From Rhizobium favelukesii (GTDB lineage Bacteria; Pseudomonadota; Alphaproteobacteria; Rhizobiales; Rhizobiaceae), in assembly GCF_000577275.2 (NCBI RefSeq), contig NZ_HG916852.1, positions 1,367,001 to 1,431,000 of the forward strand: 64,000 bases of DNA. The letters are read 5' to 3'. Position numbers and translations under genes: made by a program. The stretch's first letter is position 1, and every line of letters starts with the position of its first letter. The notes beneath the pieces were generated by a model. It had not been told where the DNA came from. It did no database searches and was given only the letters and a program-made list of their open reading frames with translations. Of the stretch, positions 54,102 to 62,739 are shown piece by piece.

Positions 54102-54691
54102 CGAAGTTCGAAAAGGCAAAAGTCGAGATCGTCGACGAAAAGACGCTCTCGAACGGTTGGACACGCCTCAGCGGCTACCAGATCGACTACACGGATTCCG
54201 ACGGCGAGACCCATAGGCTGAAGCGCGAGGTCTACCATCGCACGCCGGCAGCGACGATCCTGCTCTACGATCCCAAGCGGGGCACGGTCGTCCTGGTCCG
54301 GCAGTTCCGGCTGCCGGTCTACCTTCACGATGAGCCGGCGTGGATCATCGAGACGCCGGCGGGGCTGCTCGACGGCGACGAGCCAGAGACCGCGATTCGC
54401 CGGGAAGCCATGGAAGAGACCGGCTTCCGCGTCCGCGACGTGCGCTTTCTCTTCAAGGCTTACAGCTCGCCGGGCTCGAGCATGGAACTGCTGCATTTTT
54501 TCGCCGCATCGATCGATACGACCGATCGCGTATCGAACGGCGGTGGGCTTGCCGCGGAGCATGAGGATATCGAAGTTCTGCAAGTGCCGCTCGGCAAGGC
54601 GATAGCGATGGTCGAGCAGGGCGAGATCGCCGACGCAAAGACGATCATACTGCTGCAGTGGGCGATGTTAAACCGCGAGTTGTTGAGCTAA
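54098..54691 (+). CDS. Nudix hydrolase (NudK/ADP-ribose pyrophosphatase type)
   Basis: A 197-residue Nudix enzyme with the complete box G-x5-E-x7-REUxEExGU in GLLDGDEPETAIRREAMEET near residue 88. The segment VLVRQFRLPVYLHDEP resembles GDP-mannose pyrophosphatase NudK. The ATG overlaps the oxidoreductase stop (ATGA), so both are made together, although a functional link is not obvious. It is convergent with the PIN toxin gene and overlaps it by four bases. Confidence 0.88.
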   Translation: MTKFEKAKVEIVDEKTLSNGWTRLSGYQIDYTDSDGETHRLKREVYHRTPAATILLYDPKRGTVVLVRQFRLPVYLHDEPAWIIETPAGLLDGDEPETAIRREAMEETGFRVRDVRFLFKAYSSPGSSMELLHFFAASIDTTDRVSNGGGLAAEHEDIEVLQVPLGKAIAMVEQGEIADAKTIILLQWAMLNRELLS

Positions 54692-55089
54692 AGCGAAATC
54701 GGCCGCAAATGTTCCGCGTCGGCATCTAGCTTTGGCTTCGCGTCGATTGTTGCGGGTACAGCCTGTTTCAAAGCATGAGCAAGATAGGCGGCATCATAGC
54801 CTGACAATTGATGTTTTCTCGCGAGCCTAATGATTGTTTGGTGATCATCGTCGAACATTGTTCGCAGGGGCAAGCTTTCCAGGCGCACAAGACAGGCCAG
54901 AATATCCTCGCTGCCGATCCGGCGTTTGCGCTCTGCTACCAACAGAATATTGCGCATTTCATGCCAAAAGAGATCCGGCACAACGGCGTCATCGATCTCC
55001 AGGAGAGACAGCGCCGCTTCCGCCTCGACATTTTCCTCGTCCGGTAGCAGCCATGCAGCAGCGATGGACGCGTCGACGACAAACGGCAT
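54688..55089 (-). CDS. PIN-domain toxin, VapC-like
   Basis: A 133-residue PIN-domain ribonuclease: VVDASIAAAWLLPDEE (Asp 6), FWHEMRNIL (Glu), SGYDAAYLAHA (Asp) and PATIDAKPKL (Asp) supply the four acidic residues, so the active site looks intact. VapC toxins cleave tRNA or rRNA. The ATG at 55089 shares its A with the antitoxin stop codon (TGATG), the usual coupling. The antitoxin frame upstream is broken twice (see next entry), so toxin control is in doubt. Confidence 0.85.
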   Translation of the reverse strand: MPFVVDASIAAAWLLPDEENVEAEAALSLLEIDDAVVPDLFWHEMRNILLVAERKRRIGSEDILACLVRLESLPLRTMFDDDHQTIIRLARKHQLSGYDAAYLAHALKQAVPATIDAKPKLDADAEHLRPISL

Positions 55090-55326
55090 CAGCGCCGCCC
55101 TTCGAGGCGCCATCGCTGAATTTCCGCCGCGCTCGCCTTGGCGCGCTCGGCGCGCTCGATACGAAGGAGGCGGATGGCCTGGGCGCGCTCATTGCGGTCA
55201 TCGATCTTGCTCAGCCGGCCACAGGAACGCTGCCGCGCGAAATCTCAATCTCCTGGCCGCCTCGACTTGGGTTAGGAGTTCCGACAGGCGCGTTTTCGCC
55301 TCTGCAACTTTAACTTTGATTGGCAT
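55089..55326 (-). pseudogene. Phd/YefM-like antitoxin with two frameshifts
   Basis: From ATG 55326 the frame reads MPIKVKVAEAKTRLSELLTQ as expected for a Phd-type antitoxin, then breaks after QVEA. The next piece EIEISRGSVPVA lies in a second frame, and RLSKIDDRNERAQAIRLLRI to the TGA at 55089 in a third. One missing base near 55258-55262 and one C missing in GGCCGGC near 55214-55220 account for both. The restored protein would be about 79 residues and end exactly on the toxin start. As written the frame stops at 55198 after 42 codons. Confidence 0.8.
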
Positions 55327-55469
55327 TTTCTGATCCCTTAGACTTCGCAGGTTGGTTCTAGGTGTGAAGTTGGTCAACCACATGACCAACTTGTCTTTGC
55401 GTTCACACCGATGTCATGAATCAGCGCTATGCGCTCCGCCTGTCATAGTCACCCTCCCGGAGAAGACCC

Positions 55470-56633
55470 ATGTGGCTCAGCAACTTTACTCTTGTCCTTC
55501 CAGACGAGATCGTCAGCCACGGCTCGGTGCGCGTCGAGGACGGTGTGATTGCCGAAGTTCGGCCGGAGCTGGTCGCCAACGCCGCTATCGATGGCGGCGG
55601 ACGTCTGTTGATGCCGGGCTTTGTCGATCTTCACGGCGACATGGTGGAGCGCGAAATTGCGCCGCGCCCGAATGCGCCGATGCCGATCGATTTCAGCATT
55701 CATGAACTGGACAAGAAGCTTGCTGCGGCAGGCGTCACGACGGCCTTTGCGGCGGTCTCCTTCGCGACAGAGAGCGTTTATGGGCATGTCCGCTCGCTCG
55801 AGACCACCTCGGCCGTCATCGAGGGCATCAATCGGCTCAAGGACAACCTGCTGATCGATCACCGTGTTCATGCGCGCTACGAGATCACCAATCTCGGCGC
55901 CGCGCCGGCGCTGGAGAAGTTGCTCGATTCCAGTCATGTAGACATGGTTTCGCTGACCGACCACACGCCGGGGCAGGGGCAGTACAACAACATCGAAAGC
56001 TACATCCTGAGCATTGCCGAACGCCGCGCCATTTCCGAGGAGATGGCCGCCGAGATGGTCACGAAGCGCATCGAGATGCGCAGCAATCCGGACATCGAGA
56101 TCAAGCTGAAGCAAGTCGTCGATCTTGCCTTGAGACACAAGCTGTCGCTCGCCTCCCACGATGACGACAGCGCCGAGAAGGTCGCGCAGATGCACGATCT
56201 CGGCGTCACGATCAGCGAATTTCCGGTGACGCTTCCCGCGGCTGAAGAGGCGCGTCGTCGTGGTCTATGGACGCTGATGGGTGCACCGAATGCCCTGCGC
56301 GGACAATCGATGTCCGGCAATCTCAGCGCACTGGACGCCGCAGCCGCCGGCTTGCTGACGGCTATCGCCGCCGATTACCATCCCGCCGCCTTCGTGCCTG
56401 GCATCTTCAAGATCGCCGATCGCACGAGCCTGCCCTATGCCGTCGCCATGGCGACGCGCAATGCGGCACGTTCGGCCGGTCTTCTGGATCGTGGCGAGAT
56501 TACCGTCGGGCAGCAGGCGGATCTCGTGGTTGTCGAGGCTGGTGACGTGCACCGCATCCGCGCCACATTCCGCAGGGGCCGTTTCGTCTACAGCGATGGC
56601 ACGCTGCACCAACTGCGGGCGCTTGCTGCCTGA
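55470..56633 (+). CDS. phnM: Alpha-D-ribose 1-methylphosphonate 5-triphosphate diphosphatase
   Basis: PhnM removes pyrophosphate from the ribose methylphosphonate triphosphate made by PhnGHIL in the carbon-phosphorus lyase pathway. The 387-residue amidohydrolase has LMPGFVDLHGDMVEREI with metal ligands near residue 55, SLTDHTPGQGQY, LASHDDDS and AADYHPAAF. No other phn gene is within the window, so this copy is separated from the lyase core. Confidence 0.94.
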   Translation: MWLSNFTLVLPDEIVSHGSVRVEDGVIAEVRPELVANAAIDGGGRLLMPGFVDLHGDMVEREIAPRPNAPMPIDFSIHELDKKLAAAGVTTAFAAVSFATESVYGHVRSLETTSAVIEGINRLKDNLLIDHRVHARYEITNLGAAPALEKLLDSSHVDMVSLTDHTPGQGQYNNIESYILSIAERRAISEEMAAEMVTKRIEMRSNPDIEIKLKQVVDLALRHKLSLASHDDDSAEKVAQMHDLGVTISEFPVTLPAAEEARRRGLWTLMGAPNALRGQSMSGNLSALDAAAAGLLTAIAADYHPAAFVPGIFKIADRTSLPYAVAMATRNAARSAGLLDRGEITVGQQADLVVVEAGDVHRIRATFRRGRFVYSDGTLHQLRALAA

Positions 56634-56636
56634 GGC

Positions 56637-57311
56637 TCAGGCACCCTCGCCAATGAGCGAGATAACGCTGCTGCGTTCCGCCGGCGCTGTGGCAGCGTCG
56701 GTGCTGACGGCCTTGCCGCCTTCCATCTTCACCTTGCTCTCGGCCAAGAGCCGCAGCGCTTGCGGGTAGAGCTGGTGCTCGACGGTGAGCACGCGCGCTG
56801 CCAGACTTTCGGCACTGTCGCCTGAAAGGATCGGCACGGCGGCCTGGCCGATAACCGGTCCCTCATCCATGCCTTCGGTGACGAAGTGCACGGTGCAGCC
56901 GGCGATCCGCATACCGGCATCGATTGCCCGCTGATGGGTATGCAGGCCGGGGAAGAGCGGAAGCAGCGACGGGTGGATGTTGATCATCCGGCCCTCGTAA
57001 CGCTGGATGAATACGCCGCTCAGCAGCCGCATGTATCCGGCAAGGCAGAGGATGTCGGGAGACAGCCGATCGAGCGCGGCAAAGATCGCCTCCTCGTGCG
57101 CTTCCTTGCTGGCGTAGTCCTTGCGCACGAAGGCGAATGACGGGATGCCCTCGGCCGCCGCCTTGGCAAGCCCGCCGGCATCGGCCTTGTCGGAGATGAC
57201 GCCGACGATTTCTGCCGGATAGTCGGCAGCCTTGGCAGCGGCGACGAGCGCCATCATGTTGGAACCGCCGCCGGAGATGAAGACGACGGCGCGTTTGCGC
57301 GGCGTCGTCAT
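56637..57311 (-). CDS. purN: Phosphoribosylglycinamide formyltransferase
   Basis: PurN formylates GAR with 10-formyl-tetrahydrofolate in purine synthesis. The 224-residue protein has [12 protein letters not shown] at the start, the catalytic Asn and His in [14 protein letters not shown], and the catalytic Asp in [10 protein letters not shown]. It overlaps purM by four bases and converges closely with phnM. Confidence 0.96.
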   Translation of the reverse strand: MTTPRKRAVVFISGGGSNMMALVAAAKAADYPAEIVGVISDKADAGGLAKAAAEGIPSFAFVRKDYASKEAHEEAIFAALDRLSPDILCLAGYMRLLSGVFIQRYEGRMINIHPSLLPLFPGLHTHQRAIDAGMRIAGCTVHFVTEGMDEGPVIGQAAVPILSGDSAESLAARVLTVEHQLYPQALRLLAESKVKMEGGKAVSTDAATAPAERSSVISLIGEGA

Positions 57312-58381
57312 ATGGCGAGCGTACCCTGGTAGAGCGTGCCGGCCGCACCCTCGGCACGGGTGATCATGCGGCCCAGCTTCACGACCGTCTCGCCTTCGGC
57401 TTCGAGGGCGGCGACAACGGTTGCGACGTTCTCAGCGGAAACGACCGCGATCATGCCGATCCCGCAGTTGAAGGTGCGCAGCATTTCGTTGGCCTCGACG
57501 CCGCCTGTCTTGGCGAGCCAGGAGAAGACCGGCGGAACCTTGACGGCCGCCAGATCGATCTCGGCTGCGAGGTGCTTCGGCAGGACACGCGGGATATTCT
57601 CCGGGAAGCCGCCGCCTGTGATGTGCGCCAGTGCCTTGATGGCTTTCGTTTCGCGGATCGCCTTCAGGAGTGGCTTCACATAGATGCGCGTCGGCGTCAG
57701 CAGCGCTTCGCCGAGGCTCTTGTCGTCTGCGAACGGAGCCGGCGCATCGAAGGCGAGGCCCGATATCCCGACGATCTTGCGCACAAGCGAAAAACCGTTG
57801 GAGTGAACGCCCGAGGAAGCGAGGCCGAGGATCACGTCGCCTTCGGCAATGTCGCCGGAGGGCAGCAGTTGGCCGCGCTCGGCTGCACCGACGGCAAAGC
57901 CTGCAAGATCGTAGTCGCCGGAAGAATACATGCCCGGCATTTCAGCCGTCTCGCCGCCGATCAGCGCGCAGCCTGCGTCGCGGCAGCCAGCAGCAATGCC
58001 TTCGACGATCGCCGCGCCCTGGTCGGGGTCAAGCTTGCCCGTGGCAAAATAATCAAGGAAGAACAGCGGCTCGGCGCCCTGGACGACCAGATCGTTGACG
58101 CACATTGCGACGAGGTCGATGCCGACGGTGTCGTGATAATCGGCGTCGATCGCGATCTTCAGCTTGGTGCCGACGCCGTCATTGGCGGCAACGAGAACCG
58201 GATCCGTGAACCCTGCTGCCTTGAGGTCGAACAGGCCGCCGAAGCCGCCGATCTCGCCGTCTGCGCCCGGGCGGCGCGTCGAGCGCACGGCGGGCTTGAT
58301 CTTCTCCACCAGAAGGTTTCCTGCATCGATGTCGACGCCTGCGTCGCTATAGGTCAGGCCGTTTTTTCCAGACTGGCTCAT
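57308..58381 (-). CDS. purM: Phosphoribosylformylglycinamidine cyclo-ligase
   Basis: PurM closes FGAM to AIR with ATP. The 357-residue protein has [16 protein letters not shown], the Gly-rich [15 protein letters not shown] and [11 protein letters not shown] of the AIR synthase family. The start at 58381 (MSQSGKNG) fits; a longer frame adds 13 residues. It leads the purM-purN operon. Confidence 0.96.
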   Translation of the reverse strand: MSQSGKNGLTYSDAGVDIDAGNLLVEKIKPAVRSTRRPGADGEIGGFGGLFDLKAAGFTDPVLVAANDGVGTKLKIAIDADYHDTVGIDLVAMCVNDLVVQGAEPLFFLDYFATGKLDPDQGAAIVEGIAAGCRDAGCALIGGETAEMPGMYSSGDYDLAGFAVGAAERGQLLPSGDIAEGDVILGLASSGVHSNGFSLVRKIVGISGLAFDAPAPFADDKSLGEALLTPTRIYVKPLLKAIRETKAIKALAHITGGGFPENIPRVLPKHLAAEIDLAAVKVPPVFSWLAKTGGVEANEMLRTFNCGIGMIAVVSAENVATVVAALEAEGETVVKLGRMITRAEGAAGTLYQGTLAI

Positions 58382-58537
58382 GCTGCTCTCCGATGGCTGT
58401 CTTCGGGCGGGAAATGTCACCGCCTCAATATGCGGGTCGCAATTGCATGACAGGGGCGTTTATGCAAGGGATTGCATGGCGAAAGCCCCAATTTCCCGCT
58501 CTTTTGACGCAGGTCATCTGGATTCTTAGCGGTGGGG

Positions 58538-58566
58538 TTGACCATTCTCTCACCCACATCCTATGT
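58538..58566 (+). promoter_or_regulatory. Candidate promoter of the perM-hdaA operon
   Basis: TTGACC (58538-58543) and CTATGT (58561-58566) are 17 bases apart, close to rhizobial sigma-70 promoters. It lies 60 bases before the transporter start. Confidence 0.5.
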
Positions 58567-58626
58567 GCTCGAAGGTTGCATCGAGATGATGCGAAAAATC
58601 GAGACGGCCGATCAGCGGGGAATGTG

Positions 58627-59748
58627 ATGCCACAGCAGATTAGCGGGGCAGGTCTGAAGCGCCAAGTCATCTTCTGGCTGGCCGTGCTCGCCTTCTTTAT
58701 CGCCTTCCTTTTTGTCTTCAGCTCGATCCTGCTGCCATTCCTCGCGGGGATGGCGCTGGCCTATTTCCTCGATCCCATTGCTGACAGATTGGAGCGCCTC
58801 GGTCTTAGCCGCTTGATGGCAACGATCGTCATCTTGATCGCCTTCGTCGTCGTCATCGTCCTGGCCTTGATGATCCTGATACCGGTTTTGGCGAGCCAGT
58901 TCAGCGATTTTGCCGGTCGCCTGCCGGGCTACATCGATCAGTTGCAGACATTCGTTACAAAGTCGCAGAATTCCCTCATGCCGGACTGGCTGAGGAACCA
59001 ACTTGGCACGATCAAGAGCAATTTCTCTGAAATCCTCTCACAAGGATTCGGGCTACTGACAGGGCTTTTCGGTCAGGTCTGGAGCTCCGGCCTTGCCGTC
59101 GTCAACGTGATCTCGCTGATGATCGTCACGCCCGTTGTGGCGTTCTACATGCTGCTTGATTGGGACCGCATGATCGCCAAGGTCGATCAGTACATTCCGC
59201 GCGACTACGTGGCCAATGTCCACCAGATCATGCGCGAAATCGATCAGGCCATTGCCGGCTTCATCCGGGGGCAGGGTTCGCTCTGCCTCATCTTGGGCAT
59301 CTGGTATGCCGTTGGCCTGTCGCTGGTCGGCTTGAACTTCGGTCTGCTGATCGGTCTGTTCGCGGGCATGATAAGCTTCATTCCCTATGTGGGCTCGCTG
59401 GTGGGTCTCGTTCTTGCCGTCGGCGTTGCCATCGTCCAGTTCTGGCCCGACTACATCTGGGTCGGCGCGGTGCTCGCCGTCTTCTTCAGCGGTCAGTTCA
59501 TGGAGGGCAACATCCTGCAGCCGAAGCTGGTGGGACACAGCGTCGGGCTGCATCCTGTTTGGTTGATGTTTGCGCTCTTTGCCTTCGGCGCGTTGTTCGG
59601 CTTTGTTGGTCTGCTGGTTGCGGTGCCGGCGGCTGCCGCGGTCGGCGTGCTTGTCCGTTTTGCGCTTTCACGCTACCTTGAGAGCGATCTCTATGCCGGC
59701 GGGTCGAAGAATGGCCAGGTCGGCAAGACAAAAGCTGACCCCAAATGA
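58627..59748 (+). CDS. AI-2E/PerM family transporter
   Basis: A 373-residue membrane protein of the AI-2E exporter (UPF0118/PerM) family with about eight spans. FFIAFLFVFSSILLPFLAGMALAYFLDP is the N-terminal pair and LVGHSVGLHPVWLMFALFAFGALFGFVG the C-terminal family pattern. Members export autoinducer-2 or act as sodium/proton antiporters; the substrate here is unknown. The ATG at 58627 has GGGGA six bases upstream. Its stop overlaps the hdaA start (ATGA); this pairing is conserved in alphaproteobacteria. Confidence 0.9.
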   Translation: MPQQISGAGLKRQVIFWLAVLAFFIAFLFVFSSILLPFLAGMALAYFLDPIADRLERLGLSRLMATIVILIAFVVVIVLALMILIPVLASQFSDFAGRLPGYIDQLQTFVTKSQNSLMPDWLRNQLGTIKSNFSEILSQGFGLLTGLFGQVWSSGLAVVNVISLMIVTPVVAFYMLLDWDRMIAKVDQYIPRDYVANVHQIMREIDQAIAGFIRGQGSLCLILGIWYAVGLSLVGLNFGLLIGLFAGMISFIPYVGSLVGLVLAVGVAIVQFWPDYIWVGAVLAVFFSGQFMEGNILQPKLVGHSVGLHPVWLMFALFAFGALFGFVGLLVAVPAAAAVGVLVRFALSRYLESDLYAGGSKNGQVGKTKADPK

Positions 59749-60458
59749 CTGATGTGAAAAACGCTGGTCCAAGGCGCAATGCCGTCGAACAGCTTCCCTT
59801 GGCATTTTCGCACGATGCTGCAACGGGGCGTGACGACCTGTTGATCTCCGCACGGCTCGCAGCGGCCGTGTCGATCGTCGATGCCTGGCCGCATTGGCCT
59901 TCGCGCGTCGTCATCCTCGCCGGGCCTGTCGGCTCCGGAAAATCGCATCTGGCGAACATCTGGAAAGATCATAGCGGCGCCGTCGCAATCTATCCGAAGG
60001 CGGGCGCCAACGCGGCGGTCGATGCCGCCAATGGTCCGGTGCTGTTCGAGGATGTCGACCGGCGTGGCTTCGACGACAACGAACTTTTCCATGTGATCAA
60101 CAGCGTGCGGGAAAACGGTCACAGTCTTCTGATGACAAGCCGCCTATGGCCGATGTCCTGGCCGGTAGAACTGCCGGATCTGCGCTCGCGCCTGAAGGCG
60201 GCGACGGTCGTCGAGATCGGCGAGCCGGACGAGGAACTGCTGTCAAAGGTCATTGTGAAGCTGTTTGCAGACCGCCAGATTTATATTGATGACAAACTGG
60301 TGCTCTATATCGTTAATCGGATGGAACGGTCGCTGAATGCGGCCCAGACGATCGTTGACAGGCTGGACCGGCTTGCCCTCTCTCGGGGCACGAAGCTTAC
60401 CCGAACTCTTGCCGCTGAAGTATTGAATGAATTGGGTAATTCTGAACCGTCAGATTGA
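59745..60458 (+). CDS. hdaA: DnaA-related regulatory protein HdaA
   Basis: HdaA promotes hydrolysis of DnaA-bound ATP, with the sliding clamp, to stop re-initiation of replication. The 237-residue protein opens RNAVEQLPLAFSHD (a QLPLAF clamp-binding motif), has Walker A GPVGSGKSHLANIW near residue 65 and VLFEDVDRRG. It lacks the DnaA DNA-binding domain IV. A PHO-box-like sequence begins just after its stop codon. Confidence 0.92.
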   Translation: MTDVKNAGPRRNAVEQLPLAFSHDAATGRDDLLISARLAAAVSIVDAWPHWPSRVVILAGPVGSGKSHLANIWKDHSGAVAIYPKAGANAAVDAANGPVLFEDVDRRGFDDNELFHVINSVRENGHSLLMTSRLWPMSWPVELPDLRSRLKAATVVEIGEPDEELLSKVIVKLFADRQIYIDDKLVLYIVNRMERSLNAAQTIVDRLDRLALSRGTKLTRTLAAEVLNELGNSEPSD

Positions 60459-60490
60459 CTGTCACAGATCCGTCGTGAAACTGATATAAT
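60459..60490 (+). promoter_or_regulatory. PHO-box-like promoter of ppk
   Basis: CTGTCAC-AGAT-CCGTCGT (60459-60476) fits two PhoB half-sites (consensus CTGTCAT with four bases between) at 11 of 14 positions. TATAAT follows at 60485-60490. Transcription would start near 60497, which favours the ppk ATG at 60523 over that at 60502. Confidence 0.5.
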
Positions 60491-60522
60491 TCGCTTGGCG
60501 AATGAAACGGGACAATCAGACC

Positions 60523-62727
60523 ATGGATAGCGCAGTCGCGGAGCATCACGAACCTACTCCGGAAACCAAGGAGACTGTGCCATCGCTGGAAGAACTGCTC
60601 GCCAGCCCCGAGCGCTTCATCAACCGCGAGTTCTCATGGTTGCAGTTCAATCGCCGTGTTCTCGAGGAAACGCTGAACACCGAGCATCCGCTGCTTGAGC
60701 GAGTCCGTTTCCTGTCGATCTCTGCGGCAAACCTCGACGAATTCTTCATGGTGCGCGTTGCCGGGCTTGAGGGGCAGGTGCGCCAGAACATCGTTGTGCG
60801 CACGCCCGACGGCAAGACGCCTGCCGAGCAACTCGACGCCATCCTCCAGGAGATCGACAATCTGCAGATGGAGCAGCAGGCATCGCTTGCCGTTCTCCAG
60901 CAGTATCTCGCCAAGGAAGATATCCTGATCGTCCGTCCCGGGGCACTGAGCGAGCCCGATCGCGCGTGGCTGGCGACGGAATTCGAACAAGCGATCTTCC
61001 CGGTGTTGACGCCGCTGTCGATCGACCCGGCGCACCCGTTCCCCTTCATTCCGAACCTCGGCTTCTCGATCGGTCTGCAGCTCGTCAGCAAGAACGGCCG
61101 CGATCCGATGACGGCGCTGCTGCGCCTGCCGCCGGCGCTCGACCGCTTCGTGCGCCTGCCGGACGATCGCAACACGATCCGCTACATCACCCTTGAGGAT
61201 GTTACCAACGTCTTCATTCACCGCCTCTATCCCGGCTACGAGGTGCAGGGCTCAGGTACGTTCCGGATCATCCGCGACAGCGATATCGAAGTCGAGGAAG
61301 AAGCCGAAGACCTCGTGCGCTTTTTCGAAACCGCGCTGAAGCGCCGCCGCCGCGGATCGGTGATTCGCATCGAGACCGATTCCGAGATGCCGGCGTCGTT
61401 GCGCCAGTTCGTCGTTCAGGCCCTCAGCGTTCCGGAAAATCGAGTCGCGGTCCTGCCAGGCCTGCTGGCGTTGAACACGCTATCCGAAATCACCAAGGCG
61501 CCGCGTGAGGATCTTCGATTTCCGTCCTACAATGCGCGATTTCCCGAACGTGTCCGAGAGCACGCCGGCGACTGCTTCGCTGCCATCCGCGAAAAGGACA
61601 TGGTGGTTCACCATCCCTACGAATCGTTCGACGTGGTGGTCCAGTTTCTGCTCCAGGCTGCACGTGATCCTGACGTCCTGGCGATAAAACAGACCCTCTA
61701 CCGCACGTCGAACGACAGCCCGATCGTCCGTGCGCTGATCGACGCGGCCGAATCCGGCAAGTCCGTTACGGCCTTGGTGGAGCTGAAAGCCCGCTTTGAC
61801 GAAGAGGCCAATATCCGCTGGGCGCGCGACCTGGAGCGCGCTGGCGTACAGGTCGTCTTCGGCTTCATCGAGTTGAAAACACACGCCAAGATGTCGCTGG
61901 TCGTCCGCCGCGAAGAGGGTAAGCTTCGCAGCTACTGCCATCTCGGCACCGGTAACTATCATCCGGTCACCGCGAAGATCTATACCGACCTGTCGTTCTT
62001 CACCTGCAATCCGGTGATCGCGCACGACATGGCAAATATCTTCAACTTCATCACTGGCTACGGCGAGCCGGAAGAGAGCATGAAACTGGCGGTTTCTCCG
62101 TACACGCTGCGCTCGCGCATCGTTCGCCACATCGAGGAAGAAATCAAGCACGCCAAGAACGGCGCGCCGGCGGCGATCTGGATGAAGATGAATTCGCTCG
62201 TCGACCCCGAGATCATCGACGCGCTTTACACGGCAAGCCGCGCCGGCGTCGAGATTGATCTTGTCATTCGAGGCATCTGCTGCCTGCGCCCACAAGTGCC
62301 CGGCCTGTCGGAAAATATCCGGGTGAAGTCGATCGTCGGACGCTTCCTGGAGCACAGCCGCATCTTCTGCTTCGGCAATGGTCACGGGCTGCCATCCGAC
62401 AAGGCGCTGGTTTATATCGGCTCGGCGGACATGATGCCGCGCAACCTCGATCGCCGTGTCGAAACGCTCGTCCCACTGACCAATCCGACGGTTCACGAGC
62501 AGGTTCTCTCACAGATTATGCTCGGCAATATCATTGACAATCAGCAAAGCTACGAGATATTGCCCGACGGTACGTCCAGGCGCATGGAAGTGCGCAAGGG
62601 CGAAGAGCCGTTCAACGCGCAGCAGTATTTCATGACCAACCCCAGCCTGTCCGGCCGTGGCGAAGCCTTGAAATCCAGTGCGCCCAAGCTGATCGCCGGC
62701 CTGCTTTCCGGCCGAAACAACAAGTAA
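60523..62727 (+). CDS. ppk: Polyphosphate kinase
   Basis: Ppk1 polymerises the terminal phosphate of ATP into polyphosphate. The 734-residue protein has [18 protein letters not shown] at the N-terminus, [11 protein letters not shown], the autophosphorylated histidine region [14 protein letters not shown] and the second HKD-like domain [20 protein letters not shown]. The start at 60523 (MDSAVAEHH) leaves room for the inferred promoter; an in-frame ATG at 60502 is possible. It lies 12 bases before ppx, so polymer synthesis and breakdown are encoded together. Confidence 0.95.
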   Translation: MDSAVAEHHEPTPETKETVPSLEELLASPERFINREFSWLQFNRRVLEETLNTEHPLLERVRFLSISAANLDEFFMVRVAGLEGQVRQNIVVRTPDGKTPAEQLDAILQEIDNLQMEQQASLAVLQQYLAKEDILIVRPGALSEPDRAWLATEFEQAIFPVLTPLSIDPAHPFPFIPNLGFSIGLQLVSKNGRDPMTALLRLPPALDRFVRLPDDRNTIRYITLEDVTNVFIHRLYPGYEVQGSGTFRIIRDSDIEVEEEAEDLVRFFETALKRRRRGSVIRIETDSEMPASLRQFVVQALSVPENRVAVLPGLLALNTLSEITKAPREDLRFPSYNARFPERVREHAGDCFAAIREKDMVVHHPYESFDVVVQFLLQAARDPDVLAIKQTLYRTSNDSPIVRALIDAAESGKSVTALVELKARFDEEANIRWARDLERAGVQVVFGFIELKTHAKMSLVVRREEGKLRSYCHLGTGNYHPVTAKIYTDLSFFTCNPVIAHDMANIFNFITGYGEPEESMKLAVSPYTLRSRIVRHIEEEIKHAKNGAPAAIWMKMNSLVDPEIIDALYTASRAGVEIDLVIRGICCLRPQVPGLSENIRVKSIVGRFLEHSRIFCFGNGHGLPSDKALVYIGSADMMPRNLDRRVETLVPLTNPTVHEQVLSQIMLGNIIDNQQSYEILPDGTSRRMEVRKGEEPFNAQQYFMTNPSLSGRGEALKSSAPKLIAGLLSGRNNK

Positions 62728-62739
62728 TATTGGACCTGC

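Noticed and set aside
52854..54164. 436-codon open frame antisense to the molybdopterin oxidoreductase
   Set aside because: The forward frame has iron-sulfur and molybdenum-binding motifs; the reverse one has none and no ribosome site.
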